In this document: piece by piece, positions 22,555-32,339 of the stretch
Layout: each line of letters opens with the position of its first letter
Position numbering within the stretch: the stretch's first letter is position 1
Source: Serripes groenlandicus
Lineage: Eukaryota > Mollusca > Bivalvia > Cardiida > Cardiidae
DNA: 64,000 nt
Reading direction: 5' to 3'
Assembly (NCBI GenBank): GCA_031761405.1
Contig: JASEVX010000087.1
Location: forward strand, 124,001 to 188,000
Notes under the pieces: model-generated
The model's input: the letters and a program-made list of their open reading frames with translations, nothing else
The model's database searches: none
Told to the model about the DNA's origin: nothing
Program-made: the position numbers and the translations under genes

Positions 22555-22775
22555 TTTTATTGATTAATTTATTGATTAATTTATTGATTAATTGATTGAT
22601 CTATTGATTATTTGATTGATTTATTGATTATTTGATTGATTGATTGATTATTTGATTGATTTATTAATTAATTGATTGATTTATTGATTAATTGATTGAT
22701 TTATTGATTATTTGATTGATTTATTGATTAATTGATTGATTGATTGATTATTTGATTGATTTATTAATTAATTGT
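22555..22775. repeat. (GATT)n/(ATTG)n microsatellite from a SINE tail
   Basis: About 220 bp of 'ttgattaattgattgat' with 12-bp sub-periodicity, joined without a gap to a reverse SINE-A whose normal tail is a short run of the same tetramer. It is most simply an expanded SINE tail. Confidence 0.85.
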
Positions 22776-22890
22776 TTAGTGTTTTACGTCGCTTTCAATA
22801 TATTTCAGTTATATCACGGCGTTTCCTGGGTAAGTTACTAGTACTCCTAGTCCATTTATTCTGACACCATTCAGTCTCAGTCAGTCGTTA

Positions 22891-23543
22891 CAATACAATA
22901 CAATACAATTGTTTATTTCGGTAATTAGGCCTCCGGCCCACAATACATACATATTACAAAATACATACAAATTGAAATGTACCCTCGAAATATACACTAT
23001 ATACATGTATTTTAATAATGAGGTAAGTTTGAACATTTGTCTTACAGATTCGAATAAGGATTATAAATTATGACTATATATTTTCGAGTAGTTTTGACAC
23101 ATAGATAGCCAAGTTTTTTAAAGTAGTAGGGTTATCTGATTGAAAAATAGTGTACATATTATCTAAGCTTGGTAGCCCTTTATACCAGCTATTTAAATAG
23201 ATATGTCGAATTTCTTCGAACTTTTCACAAATAAAAAATGCGTGGTATTCATCCTCAATAACTAAAATATCTTTTTGCAAAAAAAAATGAAGACAAACTC
23301 TGTCTTCTCTATTTACGTTAAAATGCCTACCAATTTCAATGTTTAGCTTATGATTAGAACATCTAAAACGCGCTAAGGAGCGTTTATAGTAAGGCCTAAG
23401 ATCAGAATTAAGGTATCTTTCTACATTTAATAAAGTTTTAATATTCCGGTAAAAGTCGCATCTTGTTGAATTATTTATGTCACTTTGCCATGTTTGTAAA
23501 AAGCAATCCTTTAATCTCTGTTTAAATAATAACTTACCTAGCA
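22891..23543 (-). mobile_element. 5'-truncated LINE, 3' end
   Basis: On the minus strand: 3' part of an ORF, a stop at 23074, a ~150-bp 3' UTR with 'gtgggccggaggcctaatta' and a tail of repeated ATTGT. Truncation at the 5' side and a simple-repeat tail are what target-primed reverse transcription leaves. The clade is not decidable from this piece; the C-terminal motif layout is seen in CR1/L2-like and related LINEs. Confidence 0.82.
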
Positions 23544-23544
23544 T
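23074..23544 (-). pseudogene. LINE ORF2 C-terminal fragment
   Basis: A 156-codon open stretch that ends at a natural stop. Its start codon lies at the SINE junction, so the first residues are not original. Near residues 55-115 it has the pattern common after the reverse transcriptase domain of many non-LTR elements: 'FRCSNHKLNIEIGRH', 'EDRVC', then 'IEDEYHAFFIC' and 'IRHIYL'. The usual zinc-binding set is CxxC...H...C; here the second Cys of the CxxC is replaced by Phe. There is no reverse transcriptase catalytic domain. Non-functional remnant. Confidence 0.8.
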
Positions 23545-23734
23545 CCCTGAGCACCGGGGAGGGCGGCCATTTCTACCATCTTTAAAAGGCTTTGGTATGA
23601 CCCGGCCGAGGATCGAAACACGCGACCTCCCGCACCCGAGGCGGACGCTCTACCATAACACTAACGTGGCGGTTAGAATAAAATCGGAATTGTTTTAACC
23701 ATAGTTGTTGTTAAGTAACACGTGATACTTTCCT

Positions 23735-23845
23735 CAGGATTGTGGGACTTCATGTGGCAATATTACAGATACGCCGGTGTCAGGAGAAATCAACGAGAAG
23801 TACTGGTAACTTACTCAGGAATTACCGAGATATAAGATGTTTTTC
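23735..23845 (+). mobile_element. SINE-A 3' body fragment
   Basis: 'caggattgtgggactt', 'cgccggtgtcaggagaaat' and 'gtactggtaacttactcagg' match the SINE-A body. The tail beyond 'accgagatataa' is lost. Confidence 0.65.
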
Positions 23846-23867
23846 TGACTGGTATAATGTAAAGGGT

Positions 23868-24060
23868 TATACGTACAGTAAGCTAATCACGTCTCGAGAG
23901 GCCGGTTATGGTGGAGCGCCATCGGACGTGGCAAACTATCTAGACTAGTAGTACTGATTTGATTACCCCCAGGGATCACGAGTAAGTGAACTGTCGCCAT
24001 GATATAATTGAAATAACGTTGAAAACGGCGTTTGAACCCCAATACAAGCAACACAACAAA
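23868..24060 (+). mobile_element. SINE-C 3' part
   Basis: 'ggttatggtggagcgcc', 'tagactagtagtactgattt', 'ccagggatcacgagtaagtg', then 'gatataattgaaataacg' and 'gttgaaaacggcgtttgaac'. The head is absent. Confidence 0.7.
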
Positions 24061-24504
24061 TTCTCGAGTGGCAACATTTTATTATGACGTGTTTGACAAG
24101 ATATTAATTGTCTATGTTATAAGTAAGATCAAATGAGTTTGTAATTACAGGCAATCTACAACTTTGTCTGTGACGAAAACAACAGTATTAGACAAATCCC
24201 GTTTGTACTCATCTATCATCGTATTAAGTAAATAATCTACGCGGCAGCTAACAACGTGGCTTCCCGAAATTTCACAGGAATCCAGCCGACTGTTATAATA
24301 GAGATTTTTCCATATTTTGCCTACATGGGTTTTGGTCGTCTTTGGCAATTTGGCTTTATGTGGGGAAGGGTCAAATGTTTTTTGTATCAGGAAAAACAAT
24401 CTGGCAATATATATCATCATAATCCTTTTATTAAATCAAAACAAGTAACGAATTCTTAACTGGTATGTACATATATCAGTCAATTTCTCCGTAGGATTTG
24501 TTTG

Positions 24505-24705
24505 TTTTCTTTGGAAACCGGGTGTCCCGGGTTCGACCCACAGTCGCGGCACTACGGTCATGGTGGAGTGCCCTTGGGCAAGGCACATTGTCTAGCCTAG
24601 TACTGGTTTGTTTACCCAGGGATCATGAATAAGTGAACTGTCGGGCCATGATATAACTGAGATAATGTTGAAAGCGGCGTAAAACCCCAATAGATAAATA
24701 AATTA
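24505..24705 (+). mobile_element. SINE-C, left copy of an inverted pair
   Basis: B box 'gggttcgacccacagt', 'ggtggagtgcccttgggcaa', 'gcctagtactggtttgttta', then 'gttgaaagcggcgtaaaac' and a (ATAA) tail. It faces the reverse copy that begins about 5 bp later. Confidence 0.85.
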
Positions 24706-24707
24706 TC

Positions 24708-24850
24708 TTCTTTGGGTTTTATGCCGTCATTTCTCAAAATTATTTCAGTTATATCACGGCTATAGTTCACTTATTTATTATACCCTCGCTAAAGAAAGCT
24801 GTACTAGGCTAGGCATTGTGCCTTGCCCACCCCACCATGACTCTACGCCT
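24708..24850 (-). mobile_element. SINE-C, right copy of the inverted pair
   Basis: Reverse text 'gggttttatgccgtcatttc', 'ttatatcacggctatagtt', 'tgtactaggctaggcattg', 'tgccttgcccacccc'. With the preceding copy it makes tail-to-tail arms of about 140 bp that could fold in one RNA. Confidence 0.8.
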
Positions 24851-25009
24851 TCTACGTATGAGCAACACTCTCATAAATAGAATTACTAGTAATGATTGGG
24901 CCGTAACTGAACTGTGGGGCAACTCATTTCCAATAGCCTCCCATTCAGAAGATTAAAGCGTCTTAATTAACACGATTAGGTTTCCGTTAAGATATTGCAC
25001 CGCCCCTTA

Positions 25010-25147
25010 ACAATTATTTCACAAAGTCGACTCTTCCATGTTGGAAATTAGACCACTCCATTTTTCTTCCAATAGGAAATTTGGTAAAATTTGATGTCTA
25101 AGTGGAAATCAAAATTCTTTAAATGCCTTTGGCAGCTAAAGGGTTAA
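25010..25147. mobile_element. T2 MITE, core deleted
   Basis: 'tttcacaaagtcgactcttc', 'ggaccactccatt'-type text and 'ggcagctaaagggttaa' are T2 ends. The palindromic core is gone. It abuts a T1 element across 'gttaacccttaacc'. Confidence 0.7.
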
Positions 25148-25149
25148 CC

Positions 25150-25310
25150 CTTAACCACATACAACAAATCTGCTGCAGATGAAATTAAGAAAAAACATAT
25201 TAGCAAGCACATATGGAATATCTGTTTAAATTGAAAAATAATTGTTGGTAAAAAGGTAATGAGCAATTTCTAATTTTGTCACAATGTTTTCAAAAGTCGC
25301 TATATACCGG
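25150..25310. mobile_element. T1 MITE, right end truncated
   Basis: 'cttaaccacatacaacaaat' then 'ctgctgcagatg' at left; on the other side 'tgtcacaatgttttcaaaag' and then loss of the CTGCTGC arm. Confidence 0.7.
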
Positions 25311-26055
25311 ACAAGGGATGATCTCAAATCACGTACGTTACATACTCCGATAAGATAAGCGCCGATCTGACATTACACGCGGTCTCTATTAAGTCCAAAT
25401 TCCCCTGATAAGCTCATCAGGCTGGGTGCCTCTTTGATCACAGTAGGGTTGGATTCTTGTGAAATTTCAATTATTTCTATGAAAACAATTAATCGGTAAA
25501 ACACACGGTAAGTGATAACTTGTAAAAAACCCACACAAAGCGCGTCGGAGTGTAAACGCCCCCTGGTGTATATCTTACTTTGGTGAGTTCCTTAGACCTA
25601 TATTCCTACATTTTAGCCTGAGTCTTCGATAGTTATATTCTTATTAAAATAATGGAGATTTAAAAATAAATGGTTTATGAAGTGGTAGAATTATAGCCCC
25701 TGACAGTGACTAATAACGCCTGTTTATGTTATTTAGATACGATAAAGACGCGAGGGGTTTGCGATGTTAACATGTAAAACATATGTTACGGTGTAGTTTT
25801 ACCGCGGCTGTAACGCATTTATCTTCATTTATGGCGCGGCAGGGACACTGGGATCAAGTGTGAATAGGTTTCTCAACTTTTCTATAAATGTAAATCATGG
25901 ATTTAACCATTTCCAACTTGTAGACGCATTTTTTGACGCATCTATAGCGGACGACATTTGATTTACAGCCAAATAGTCTCCCCAAAAAAACCTGTGTTTG
26001 ATTTGGAATGAGTGTAACCAGAATGCATTGAATACTTTTTAGCTCGAATTTTGAA
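25311..26055. other. unannotated stretch
   Basis: About 740 bp, slightly richer in CpG near 25320-25400 and 25540-25570. I see no element, exon-like frame or RNA gene. Confidence 0.45.
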
Positions 26056-26059
26056 AAAA

Positions 26060-26345
26060 CGAGAGCTATTGTCATGACCCTGGCGTCGTCGTCGGCGTCG
26101 GCGGCGTCGTCGTCCGGTTAAGGTTTTTTGTTGGCGGCGGCATGGTCGTCCGGTTAAGATTTTTTGTTGGCTGCGGCGTAGTCGTCCGGTTAAGGTTTTT
26201 TGTTGGCGGCGGCGTGGTCGTCCGGTTAAGGTTTTTTGTTGGCGGCGGCGTGGTCGACCGGTTAAGGTTAAGGTTTTTTGTTCAGCTCAGCTTTTTTTCT
26301 GTTTTCTATCAGTCGAGCGTCTATGCCGTACGCGGTGCTCTTGTT
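26060..26345 (+). repeat. ~33-bp minisatellite in a GTC-core repeat
   Basis: After 'gagctattgtcatgaccctg' and a GTC/GGC-rich run, the unit 'gtcgtccggttaaggttttt' plus 'tgttggcggcggc' repeats about five times to 26270. It closes 'cgcggtgctcttgtttg', the same ending as the family at 7640-7930. The unit length is divisible by three, giving an incidental Gly/Val/Arg/Phe-rich frame. Confidence 0.88.
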
Positions 26346-26354
26346 TGATAATGA

Positions 26355-26575
26355 GATTAAATTCATTGTAAATTCATTGCAAATCATTGTAAATTCACAT
26401 TGTAAATTCATTGCAAATCATTGTAAATTCATTGCAAATCATTGTAAATTCATTGTAAATTTATTGTGTCATTGTAAATTTATTGTTTCATTGTAAATTC
26501 ATTGTGAATTCATTGTTTAATTGTAAATTCATTGTAAATTCAAATTCATTGTAAATTCATTGTAAATATGTTGAG
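26355..26575 (+). repeat. 'cattgtaaatt' array
   Basis: About 18 short units alternating 'cattgtaaatt' and 'cattgcaaat', partly in pairs. No hairpin, no coding evidence. Confidence 0.9.
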
Positions 26576-26875
26576 GATGCCCCGGAACAGTTTGATTTGA
26601 TCATGTCTTTATTTCTTACATCGTCTGATAGTGAAAAGAGAGCATAAAACCAGTTTTTGCCCTGCGCTAGTGTGTGCAAAATGGCGGAAACTATCTTCGC
26701 AGATTGCTTTCGTCCTTTCGCAATACATGACCCTACATATTAAGGATTATTTAAGCTGAGAGGATCTACTTTTTAATGATATAGGGTGTAGTAGCTATCA
26801 AAACATGAAGACAGTTTGACAACTGAGAGATGAAACCTGTTGATTTACATGGAAATAAAGAAGGGACTTTTAAAA
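26576..26875 (+). repeat. dispersed repeat R2, copy 1
   Basis: Matches 48725-49050 in order: 'gatttgat.at', 'gtgaaa', '.ccagtttttg.cc', 'aaaatggcgg', 'caatacatgaccc', 'aagctgagagg', 'tttttaatgatata', 'gatttacatg'. Identity is moderate. Nature unknown; no inverted ends or tail seen. Confidence 0.65.
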
Positions 26876-27309
26876 TTGGTTATTCTTTGCCCTTAAAATC
26901 GATAACAAGAGTATATTCAGAGAAGGTCCTAACACACCGAGAACTCATGCGTGTGTTAGCTAACGTTTTGTAATTGTTTGATGGGTTCGGCTAGCGCAAA
27001 CAAGAGTGTCAGGAAGTAAAAAACGCACCTGATCTAGACGAATAAGGGTAAGGTTACAGGCCATTAGATAAATGATAGAAATGTGAATTGGCGTTATATT
27101 ACCACATATCTATAATAAATTCATTCCACAAAGGACAAAGGTGATTTTATATATTTTTTTAAAAAAGGTTGTGAATTAGACATCGATATAGAAGACACCA
27201 CTATGACTTTATATTACGTAACTGCGGTTCCTTGCTAGCAAATGTTGTGAAAGTTTAATATAACGATACATTCATTGGAAGGTATAAATCGATCTACGTC
27301 CATTATTTC

Positions 27310-27543
27310 AGCCGTCCCGCGAGAAAACCAACATTGTGGACTCCGCGTAACGTATCGACACGGATCAGCCTAAGCATGCCGCGCAGGATTACCCGGATAG
27401 ACACTTTTCGCCTCCAGTTGATTTTTTGTTTCAGGAATCATTAGACGATACCTCTATCCCCATGATACGGAATGTGTCGACCTGGATCAGTCTGCACGGA
27501 CTGCAGAGGCCATAATATTGGTTTTCTCGCGGGACGGCTCACT
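27310..27543. mobile_element. G MITE, copy 2
   Basis: Left 'gccgtcccgcgagaaaacc', right 'ggttttctcgcgggacggct', perfect inverses over these 19-20 bases. Internal 'ggatcagcctaagcatgccg' and 'ggatcagtctgcacggactg' blocks as in the other copies. Confidence 0.88.
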
Positions 27544-27639
27544 TATCCTTTTTCTGACAAATAATAAGACAATCATGTATCAACTAAATCAAGTACCACT
27601 GTATTGCACTAAGCACTAAGCCTGACAAGTTAGCAGGAC

Positions 27640-27720
27640 AAAATGATAAGTATCATTGGTAACTAACCCGGAAAATGCCGTGATATAACTAAGCTGCGTA
27701 AAGTACAATACACAATACAC
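27640..27720 (+). mobile_element. SINE-A tail fragment
   Basis: 'gtatcattggtaactaaccc', 'gccgtgatataactaa', then 'gcgtaaagtacaatacac'. Head and most of the body are missing. Confidence 0.6.
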
Positions 27721-28050
27721 AATATTTCATATTCTGAAGTGCAACGCGACCCTATTTCACCTGACGTGACACGTGCTTTAATAACCAAGGACTATTAATC
27801 ATATATCCATCGACTATAGATAGATAATACAAATGAACACAGATAAAATGAAGCACCTTTAATGGGTGGTATACAGGTTCTTATTACGCCGGATTGAACC
27901 CCCCCTTAGAGTCGCTCCCGGGGATTCATTTAAAATCGATTTGTGTCTACCCAATTCCAATGAGGATCTTTTAAACAGTATCCGGAAGTAAATGGAATTA
28001 GGAGTAAAGATAAGATTTAAGCCACCCTGCGTCTCCCAGTTGTAAACAAC
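27721..28050. other. unannotated stretch
   Basis: No feature recognised; minus-strand frame 27859-28068 has no family signature. Confidence 0.45.
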
Positions 28051-28051
28051 T

Positions 28052-28270
28052 ATAACCCTTTCCTTCATACAATAACAAAGCAGCAGATGACTTTAAAATT
28101 ATATAAACAAAACAATTTAAACATCTCTTAACATGAAAGAATAATTACTATACTAAAATGCGATGAACACAAAGTTAGAAAGTGAGAAATTATGATTAAT
28201 TTATCCTTTCGCAACTATGTTTTCAAAGGTCGTCTGCTGCAATTATGTAAAATGCGAATGGAAAGGGTTT
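28052..28270. mobile_element. T1 MITE
   Basis: 'ataaccctttccttcataca' at left, 'gcagcagatgacttt', and right arm 'aaggtcgtctgctgcaatta' then 'tggaaagggttta'. The inner part has 'ctatgttttcaaagg'. Confidence 0.8.
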
Positions 28271-28277
28271 ATAATAT

Positions 28278-28468
28278 ATCATTTCTCACATTCAGACGTC
28301 ATTTTACGCATCTGCAGAAGATGGTTTTTGAAAGCATTGTGGTAAAAAGGTGAAATTACTCAATACAAGTAATTTCTCCGTTTGCCACAATGTTTTCAAT
28401 TTATTCTATAAATATGTTTTCATTTGTAGCGGTTTTTTCCGTATGTTTTTACTGTGAGGGAAGGGTAA
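28278..28468. mobile_element. T1 MITE, drifted ends
   Basis: 'tttctcacattcagacgtca' and 'acgcatctgcagaagatgg' at left, then 'gaaagcattgtggtaaaaag' against 'gtttgccacaatgttttcaa', the inner hairpin. Right end 'tgtgagggaagggtaac'. Confidence 0.75.
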
Positions 28469-28562
28469 CTATAGAAACAGATAAATGAATACATATTAAC
28501 GTTACAAATGTCGTTTACATTGATTTCTTTGGTAAAAGGCTACCTTCCAACCTGGTATTTTC

Positions 28563-29012
28563 AAGCTATAACTCTTTTTGAGCGGAATTTCCGAAATTAT
28601 ACTCTTCCATCTTCAGAATCGGGCGAATCCATTTATAATGTAGGAAGTATTCTGTAATATTTCGATACCTTAACCCTTTCTCTCATACGACACTTCTGCA
28701 GCAGACGACTTTGAACATAATTTGTCAAAAAATAGAAAATCTCTATAATTGAATGGAAAACCTATGACTAAAAGTGGAAAACATTGTGGCAAAAGAAGAA
28801 ATTGCTCGTTTTGAGCAATTTCTTTATTTGTCACTATGTTTTCAAAAAGCCGTCTGCTGCAGAGGCGTCGGAAAGCGTCTATATGAGGGAGGGTTAAAGG
28901 CAAACAATGCTGATTTCAGATGCGGCAAATCGTCTCGAGAGCGGTCCCATCTGAATCTATATTGTTTGCACGAAACCTCAATATTGTAAATTGCACTGAA
29001 AGTGTTAAGTTA
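28563..29012. mobile_element. T2 MITE split by a T1 insertion
   Basis: Left part 28563-28669: 'taactctttttgagcggaat', 'tatactcttccatcttcaga', 'tttcgatacc'. Right part 28898-29012: 'aggcaaacaatgctgatttc', 'gcaaatcgtctcgagagcgg', 'cctcaatattg', 'gcactgaaagtgttaa'. Joining them in order gives ordinary T2 layout around one TTAA. Confidence 0.88.
28670..28897. mobile_element. T1 MITE inserted in T2
   Basis: TTAA at 28670-28673 and again at 28894-28897, ends CCCTTTCTCTCATA... and ...TATGAGGGAGGG. Inner hairpin: 'gtggcaaaagaagaaattgc' against 'gcaatttctttatttgtcac'. The target inside T2 is a single TTAA, now duplicated. Second independent case of the TTAA rule. Confidence 0.93.
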
Positions 29013-29156
29013 ATAGCGTATACACAATTATTATCGTGATGGTTGCAGGAAAGAATATTAGCACAGGTAATGTTCCTACTCAAGACTCCTGGTTCGAGGG
29101 AACGTATGGCAACCATGCCTATGTCCCACGACTTTAAAGTGTATTCATATTGCTTT

Positions 29157-29413
29157 TTTGGTGTTTTACACCGATTTCATAAAGTTTTCAGTTATACCAC
29201 TGCGTTTCCTGGATAAAGTTACTAGTACAACCTGTCCATTTATCATGACACCAGCCAGTCAGTCAGTCGTATTGCTAACCCGGCAACCCAGAGCGCCAAG
29301 GAGCACAGCCATCACTACCATTTTTAAAGTATCGGTATGACTCGGCCGGGATCGTACCCGCGACCTCCACATCCGAGGCGGACGCTCTACCACTACAATA
29401 CCGAGGCGGTCTC
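29157..29413 (-). mobile_element. SINE-A, full length
   Basis: Reverse copy: 'tggtgttttacaccgatttc', 'tcattctgacacc'-like body, 'gagcgccaaggag', 'ccgggatcgtacccgcgacc' and the head complement 'ccgaggcggacgctctacca'. In this head 'ccgaggcgg' appears twice, exactly 28 bp apart, which matters for the array at 58912-60030. Confidence 0.88.
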
Positions 29414-29574
29414 TAATTCAGAACGCTGTAGACAAAACAACTGTCTTCATACATGCACACGCTTATGTTGTATAATGTTTATATTGTATAACTGGAAAAC
29501 ACATTTATGACGTGAAGAAAATCGTGCTCTTGTTTAAAGCAATACCAATTGCGCGCATTCGTCACTAATTGGTG

Positions 29575-29622
29575 CTGTTGAAAGTGGCGTTAAACTCCAA
29601 ACAAACAAACAAACAAACACTA
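29575..29622 (+). mobile_element. shared SINE tail with (CAAA)n
   Basis: 'gttgaaagtggcgttaaact' plus 'ccaaac' and a run of CAAA. Only the tail remains. Confidence 0.75.
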
Positions 29623-29914
29623 ATTGGTGATTTTGATAACACAAGCGGTATGTACACGTAAGTAAGTAAATGTGTTATTATAGTGAAATGTGTATAACAA
29701 AACAAACATATAAAATCAAATAGAATAGTGGGAAAACACCCGGCTCCACGGGCCTATATGTCACTGTTAAGAAAAAAAAGATATTGTCACAGTGAGAACA
29801 TTTCACTGTCCCACTCATTAAACACATATATCTACAAACGTACCCAGAATTGGGTCGCTCACGTCGTTGGCATGTTTACTAGTACACAGAGAACAAGAGA
29901 CATACCAATTACAT

Positions 29915-30116
29915 TTAAACCTCCCTTTCCCTCATGCAAATACATTTTAGCACATAACGCAGAAAACGAACTCTGAACCTTTCCGACAATGTTATCAAGT
30001 ATATTCAATAATTTTACTCTTATTCATGAAATGTTAAAACATTTTTAGACTAGATGTTTTCAAAGTTTGTTTCTGCTGCCGATTGGTCGGATGAGGGACA
30101 TATTAAGTAAAATACA
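29915..30116. mobile_element. T1 MITE, diverged
   Basis: 'ttaaacctccctttccctca' at left and 'gatgagggacatattaa' at right. Internal 'gacaatgttatcaagtatat' and 'gatgttttcaaagtttg' fit T1. The CTGCAGCAG arms are worn. Confidence 0.6.
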
Positions 30117-30126
30117 ACACAAATTG

Positions 30127-30460
30127 GCATCATCAAGTTTTTCAAGTACTCGCCAATCTGAGAACGAATTCCTTTTCTCAATGGCATTTCTGAATTAGGA
30201 CGAGTCATAGTAAGTTCTCTCTGCGATCAAGAGACCCCAATAGACATAAATATATCTCCATTTTTATTGTGTATTGCTGTTTTCCCAATTTTAGCAAACA
30301 TCTAAAGCTGTATAAATGTCTAGGTTTATATTCAACAAAATAATTACTTAAACCCACGCGGGAATCCTCATTGTTTACAAATTCTTGTCTTATAAATTTG
30401 AAGATATATATCTTTCTAAGAATCCTTATCTCCCATTACAAGAAACGTAAACGTGCTTGC
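30127..30460 (+). repeat. dispersed repeat R3, copy 1
   Basis: Matches 31197-31528 at a spacing of about 1,066 bp: 'ccttttctcaatggcatttc', 'agtaagttctctctgcgatc', 'tttagcaaacatctaaagct', 'gggaatcctcattgtttaca'. In this copy it runs on toward a LINE-like 3' end near 30690. Confidence 0.85.
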
Positions 30461-30479
30461 AACAAAACAAATTTGTCCT

Positions 30480-30692
30480 GGATTACAGCCATCTCATTTT
30501 CATAATGTGTTTAGAGCATTTGTTTAATCTGAAACCAATACAATAAATCATTATCAGGTATATGGTAAGCTGTGATTTCCTTATATAGTGTATTTATTTA
30601 TATGTATGTATGTTGTTATTGAAACATCCCCCGAAGAGGACCTTTATTTCCTTTATACAAGTATTGTATTCTATTCTATCCTATTAGTTGCA
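30480..30692 (+). mobile_element. probable LINE 3' end with (TATTC)-type tail
   Basis: 'gaaacatcccccgaagagga' and 'cctttatttcctttatacaa' lead into 'gtattgtattctattctatc'. A short T-rich pentamer tail after a non-coding 3' end suggests a LINE in + orientation. No ORF motif seen, so the call is tentative. Confidence 0.4.
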
Positions 30693-30740
30693 TACTTTCG
30701 CACTACTCGGTGACAGTGTTACTAAATGCGATATGTATAT

Positions 30741-30835
30741 AGAACCCTTTCCAAAATGTCAAAACATATCAACGCACATGCAGAAGACGACCTTTATACC
30801 ATTGCTGCGACAACGTTTTCAACTCCGTCCGTTCA
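30741..30835. mobile_element. T1 MITE fragment
   Basis: 'agaaccctttccaaaatgtc', 'caacgcacatgcagaagacg' and 'cgacaacgttttcaactccg'. Both ends are partial. Confidence 0.5.
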
Positions 30836-30873
30836 TTAATGTGTACTTAATTTGTATAAAGTTAACGTGTTAG

Positions 30874-31132
30874 CCGTTCCGCGAGAAAACCAACATTGTG
30901 GACTCTGCGTAAAGTATCGATCCGGATCAGCCTAAGCATGCCGCTCAAGCTTACATGGACAGACACTTTTCGCCTCCTGTGGATTTTCTGTTTCAGGAAT
31001 CATTAATCTATACCTCTATGCCCCTGACGGAATGTGTCGGCCAGGATTAGCCTGCACGGAATGCGCAGGATGATCTGGGTCGATACATTACGCAGAGGCC
31101 ATAATGTTGGTTTTCTAGCGGGACGACTCACT
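30874..31132. mobile_element. G MITE, copy 3
   Basis: 'gccgttccgcgagaaaacca' and 'tggttttctagcgggacgac' as inverted ends, with 'cggatcagcctaagcatgcc' and 'ggattagcctgcacggaatg' inside. It lies between the two R3 copies. Confidence 0.87.
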
Positions 31133-31196
31133 ATTATTGTTTTTGTTTAAATGTTTTCACTGTCAGCTAGGTACATAACAAGATGCAATGCATTTG

Positions 31197-31528
31197 TTTG
31201 CATCATGAAAATTTCAAATACTCTGATAACAAAATCCTTTTCTCAATGGCATTTCAGTGTTTAAACAAGTCAGAGTAAGTTCTCTCTGCGATCATGAGAC
31301 CCGAATAGATAACATATATCTCCATTGTTATTGTGTATTGGTGTTTTCCCAATTTTAGCAAACATCTAAAGCTGTATAAATGTCTAGGTTTATATTCAAC
31401 AAAATATTTACTTAAATCCACACGGGAATCCTCATTGTTTACAAATTCTTGTATTTTGTTTTTAAAAGATAGCTATCCTCCTCAGAACCGTGATCTCCCA
31501 TTTACCGAACGTTAATGCGCTTGCACCT
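31197..31528 (+). repeat. dispersed repeat R3, copy 2
   Basis: Same block as 30127-30460, about 85-90% alike by eye. It ends 'cgttaatgcgcttgcacc' right at the start of the 41-bp array. The 60-codon frame starting at 31333 has no counterpart kept open in copy 1. Confidence 0.85.
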
Positions 31529-31530
31529 AC

Positions 31531-32085
31531 AGGAACCAGTCATAAATCTTTATTTGAACCCTTCTTCACATAGGAACCAGTCACAAACTCGTATTGGTGC
31601 CCTTCTTCTTCAAGGAACCAGACATTAAACCCGTATTGGAACCCTTCTACACATAGGAACCAGTCACAAACTCGTATAAGTGCCCTTCTTCTTTAAGAAA
31701 CCAGACACAAACTTGTATTGGAACCCTTCTACACGTAGGAACCAGTCACAAACTCGTATTGGTGCCTTTCCCCTTAAAGGAACCAGTGAAATACTCGTAT
31801 TGGTTCCTTTCCCCTTAAAGGAACCAGTGAAATACTATTATTAGTTCCTTTCCCCTTAAAGGAACCAGTCAAATACTCGTATTGGTTCCTTTCCCCTTAA
31901 AGGAACCAGGCACAAACCCGTATTGGTGCCCTTCTTCTTAAAGGAACCAGACACATACCCGTATTGCAACCCTTCTACACATAGGAACCAGTCACACCCT
32001 CGTATTGGTTCCCTTCTTCTTCAAGGAACCAGACCCAAACCCGTGTTGGTATCCTTCAACACAAAGGAGTCCCAGTGTTGGTTCT
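31531..32085 (+). repeat. 41-bp array, 13 units plus a partial
   Basis: Unit 'aggaaccagtcacaaactcg' plus 'tattggttcctttccccttaa'. Ends of units alternate: 'cccttcttcttca' and 'cccttctacacat' alternate toward both sides, giving an ~82-bp higher-order period, while four middle units share 'cctttccccttaa'. GGAACCA and TGGTTCC make each unit partly self-complementary. Confidence 0.95.
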
Positions 32086-32132
32086 TAAATCAAATTTGAG
32101 AATACATGAATACTGAAACTGAAATTGGGTAC

Positions 32133-32335
32133 TTAAACCTATCCCTAATACAGCATATCTGTAGCAGGCAACTGTGACAAAGAACTATAAAAAAGATATT
32201 GAAAATCTCTATAAATGAAAGGTTATAAATTGAATCGAGTTGAAATCATTGTGGCATAAGGAGAAATTGCTTATTTTATGCAAAGTTTCCTTTTACCATA
32301 ATTATTTCGTAATTCATCTTCTACGGATGAGTGAA
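32133..32335. mobile_element. T1 MITE, right end truncated
   Basis: 'cttaaacctatccctaatac', 'atctgtagcaggcaactg', then 'attgtggcataaggagaaat' and 'agtttccttttaccataatt'. The right arm is not recognisable past about 32335. Confidence 0.65.
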
Positions 32336-32339
32336 ATTG

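Larger units (their letters stand above)
22776..23675 (-). mobile_element. SINE-A split by a LINE fragment
   Basis: Right-to-left reading: head complement 'gaggcggacgctctacc' near 23638-23654 with B-box complement 'ggatcgaaacacgcg', body 'gagcaccggggagggcggcc' to about 23545, then the LINE, then 'cagtcagtcgtta' and 'gttttacgtcgctttcaata' at 22785-22889. About 15 bp of normal SINE text at the junction are missing, so the insertion came with a small target deletion or later loss. Confidence 0.85.
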
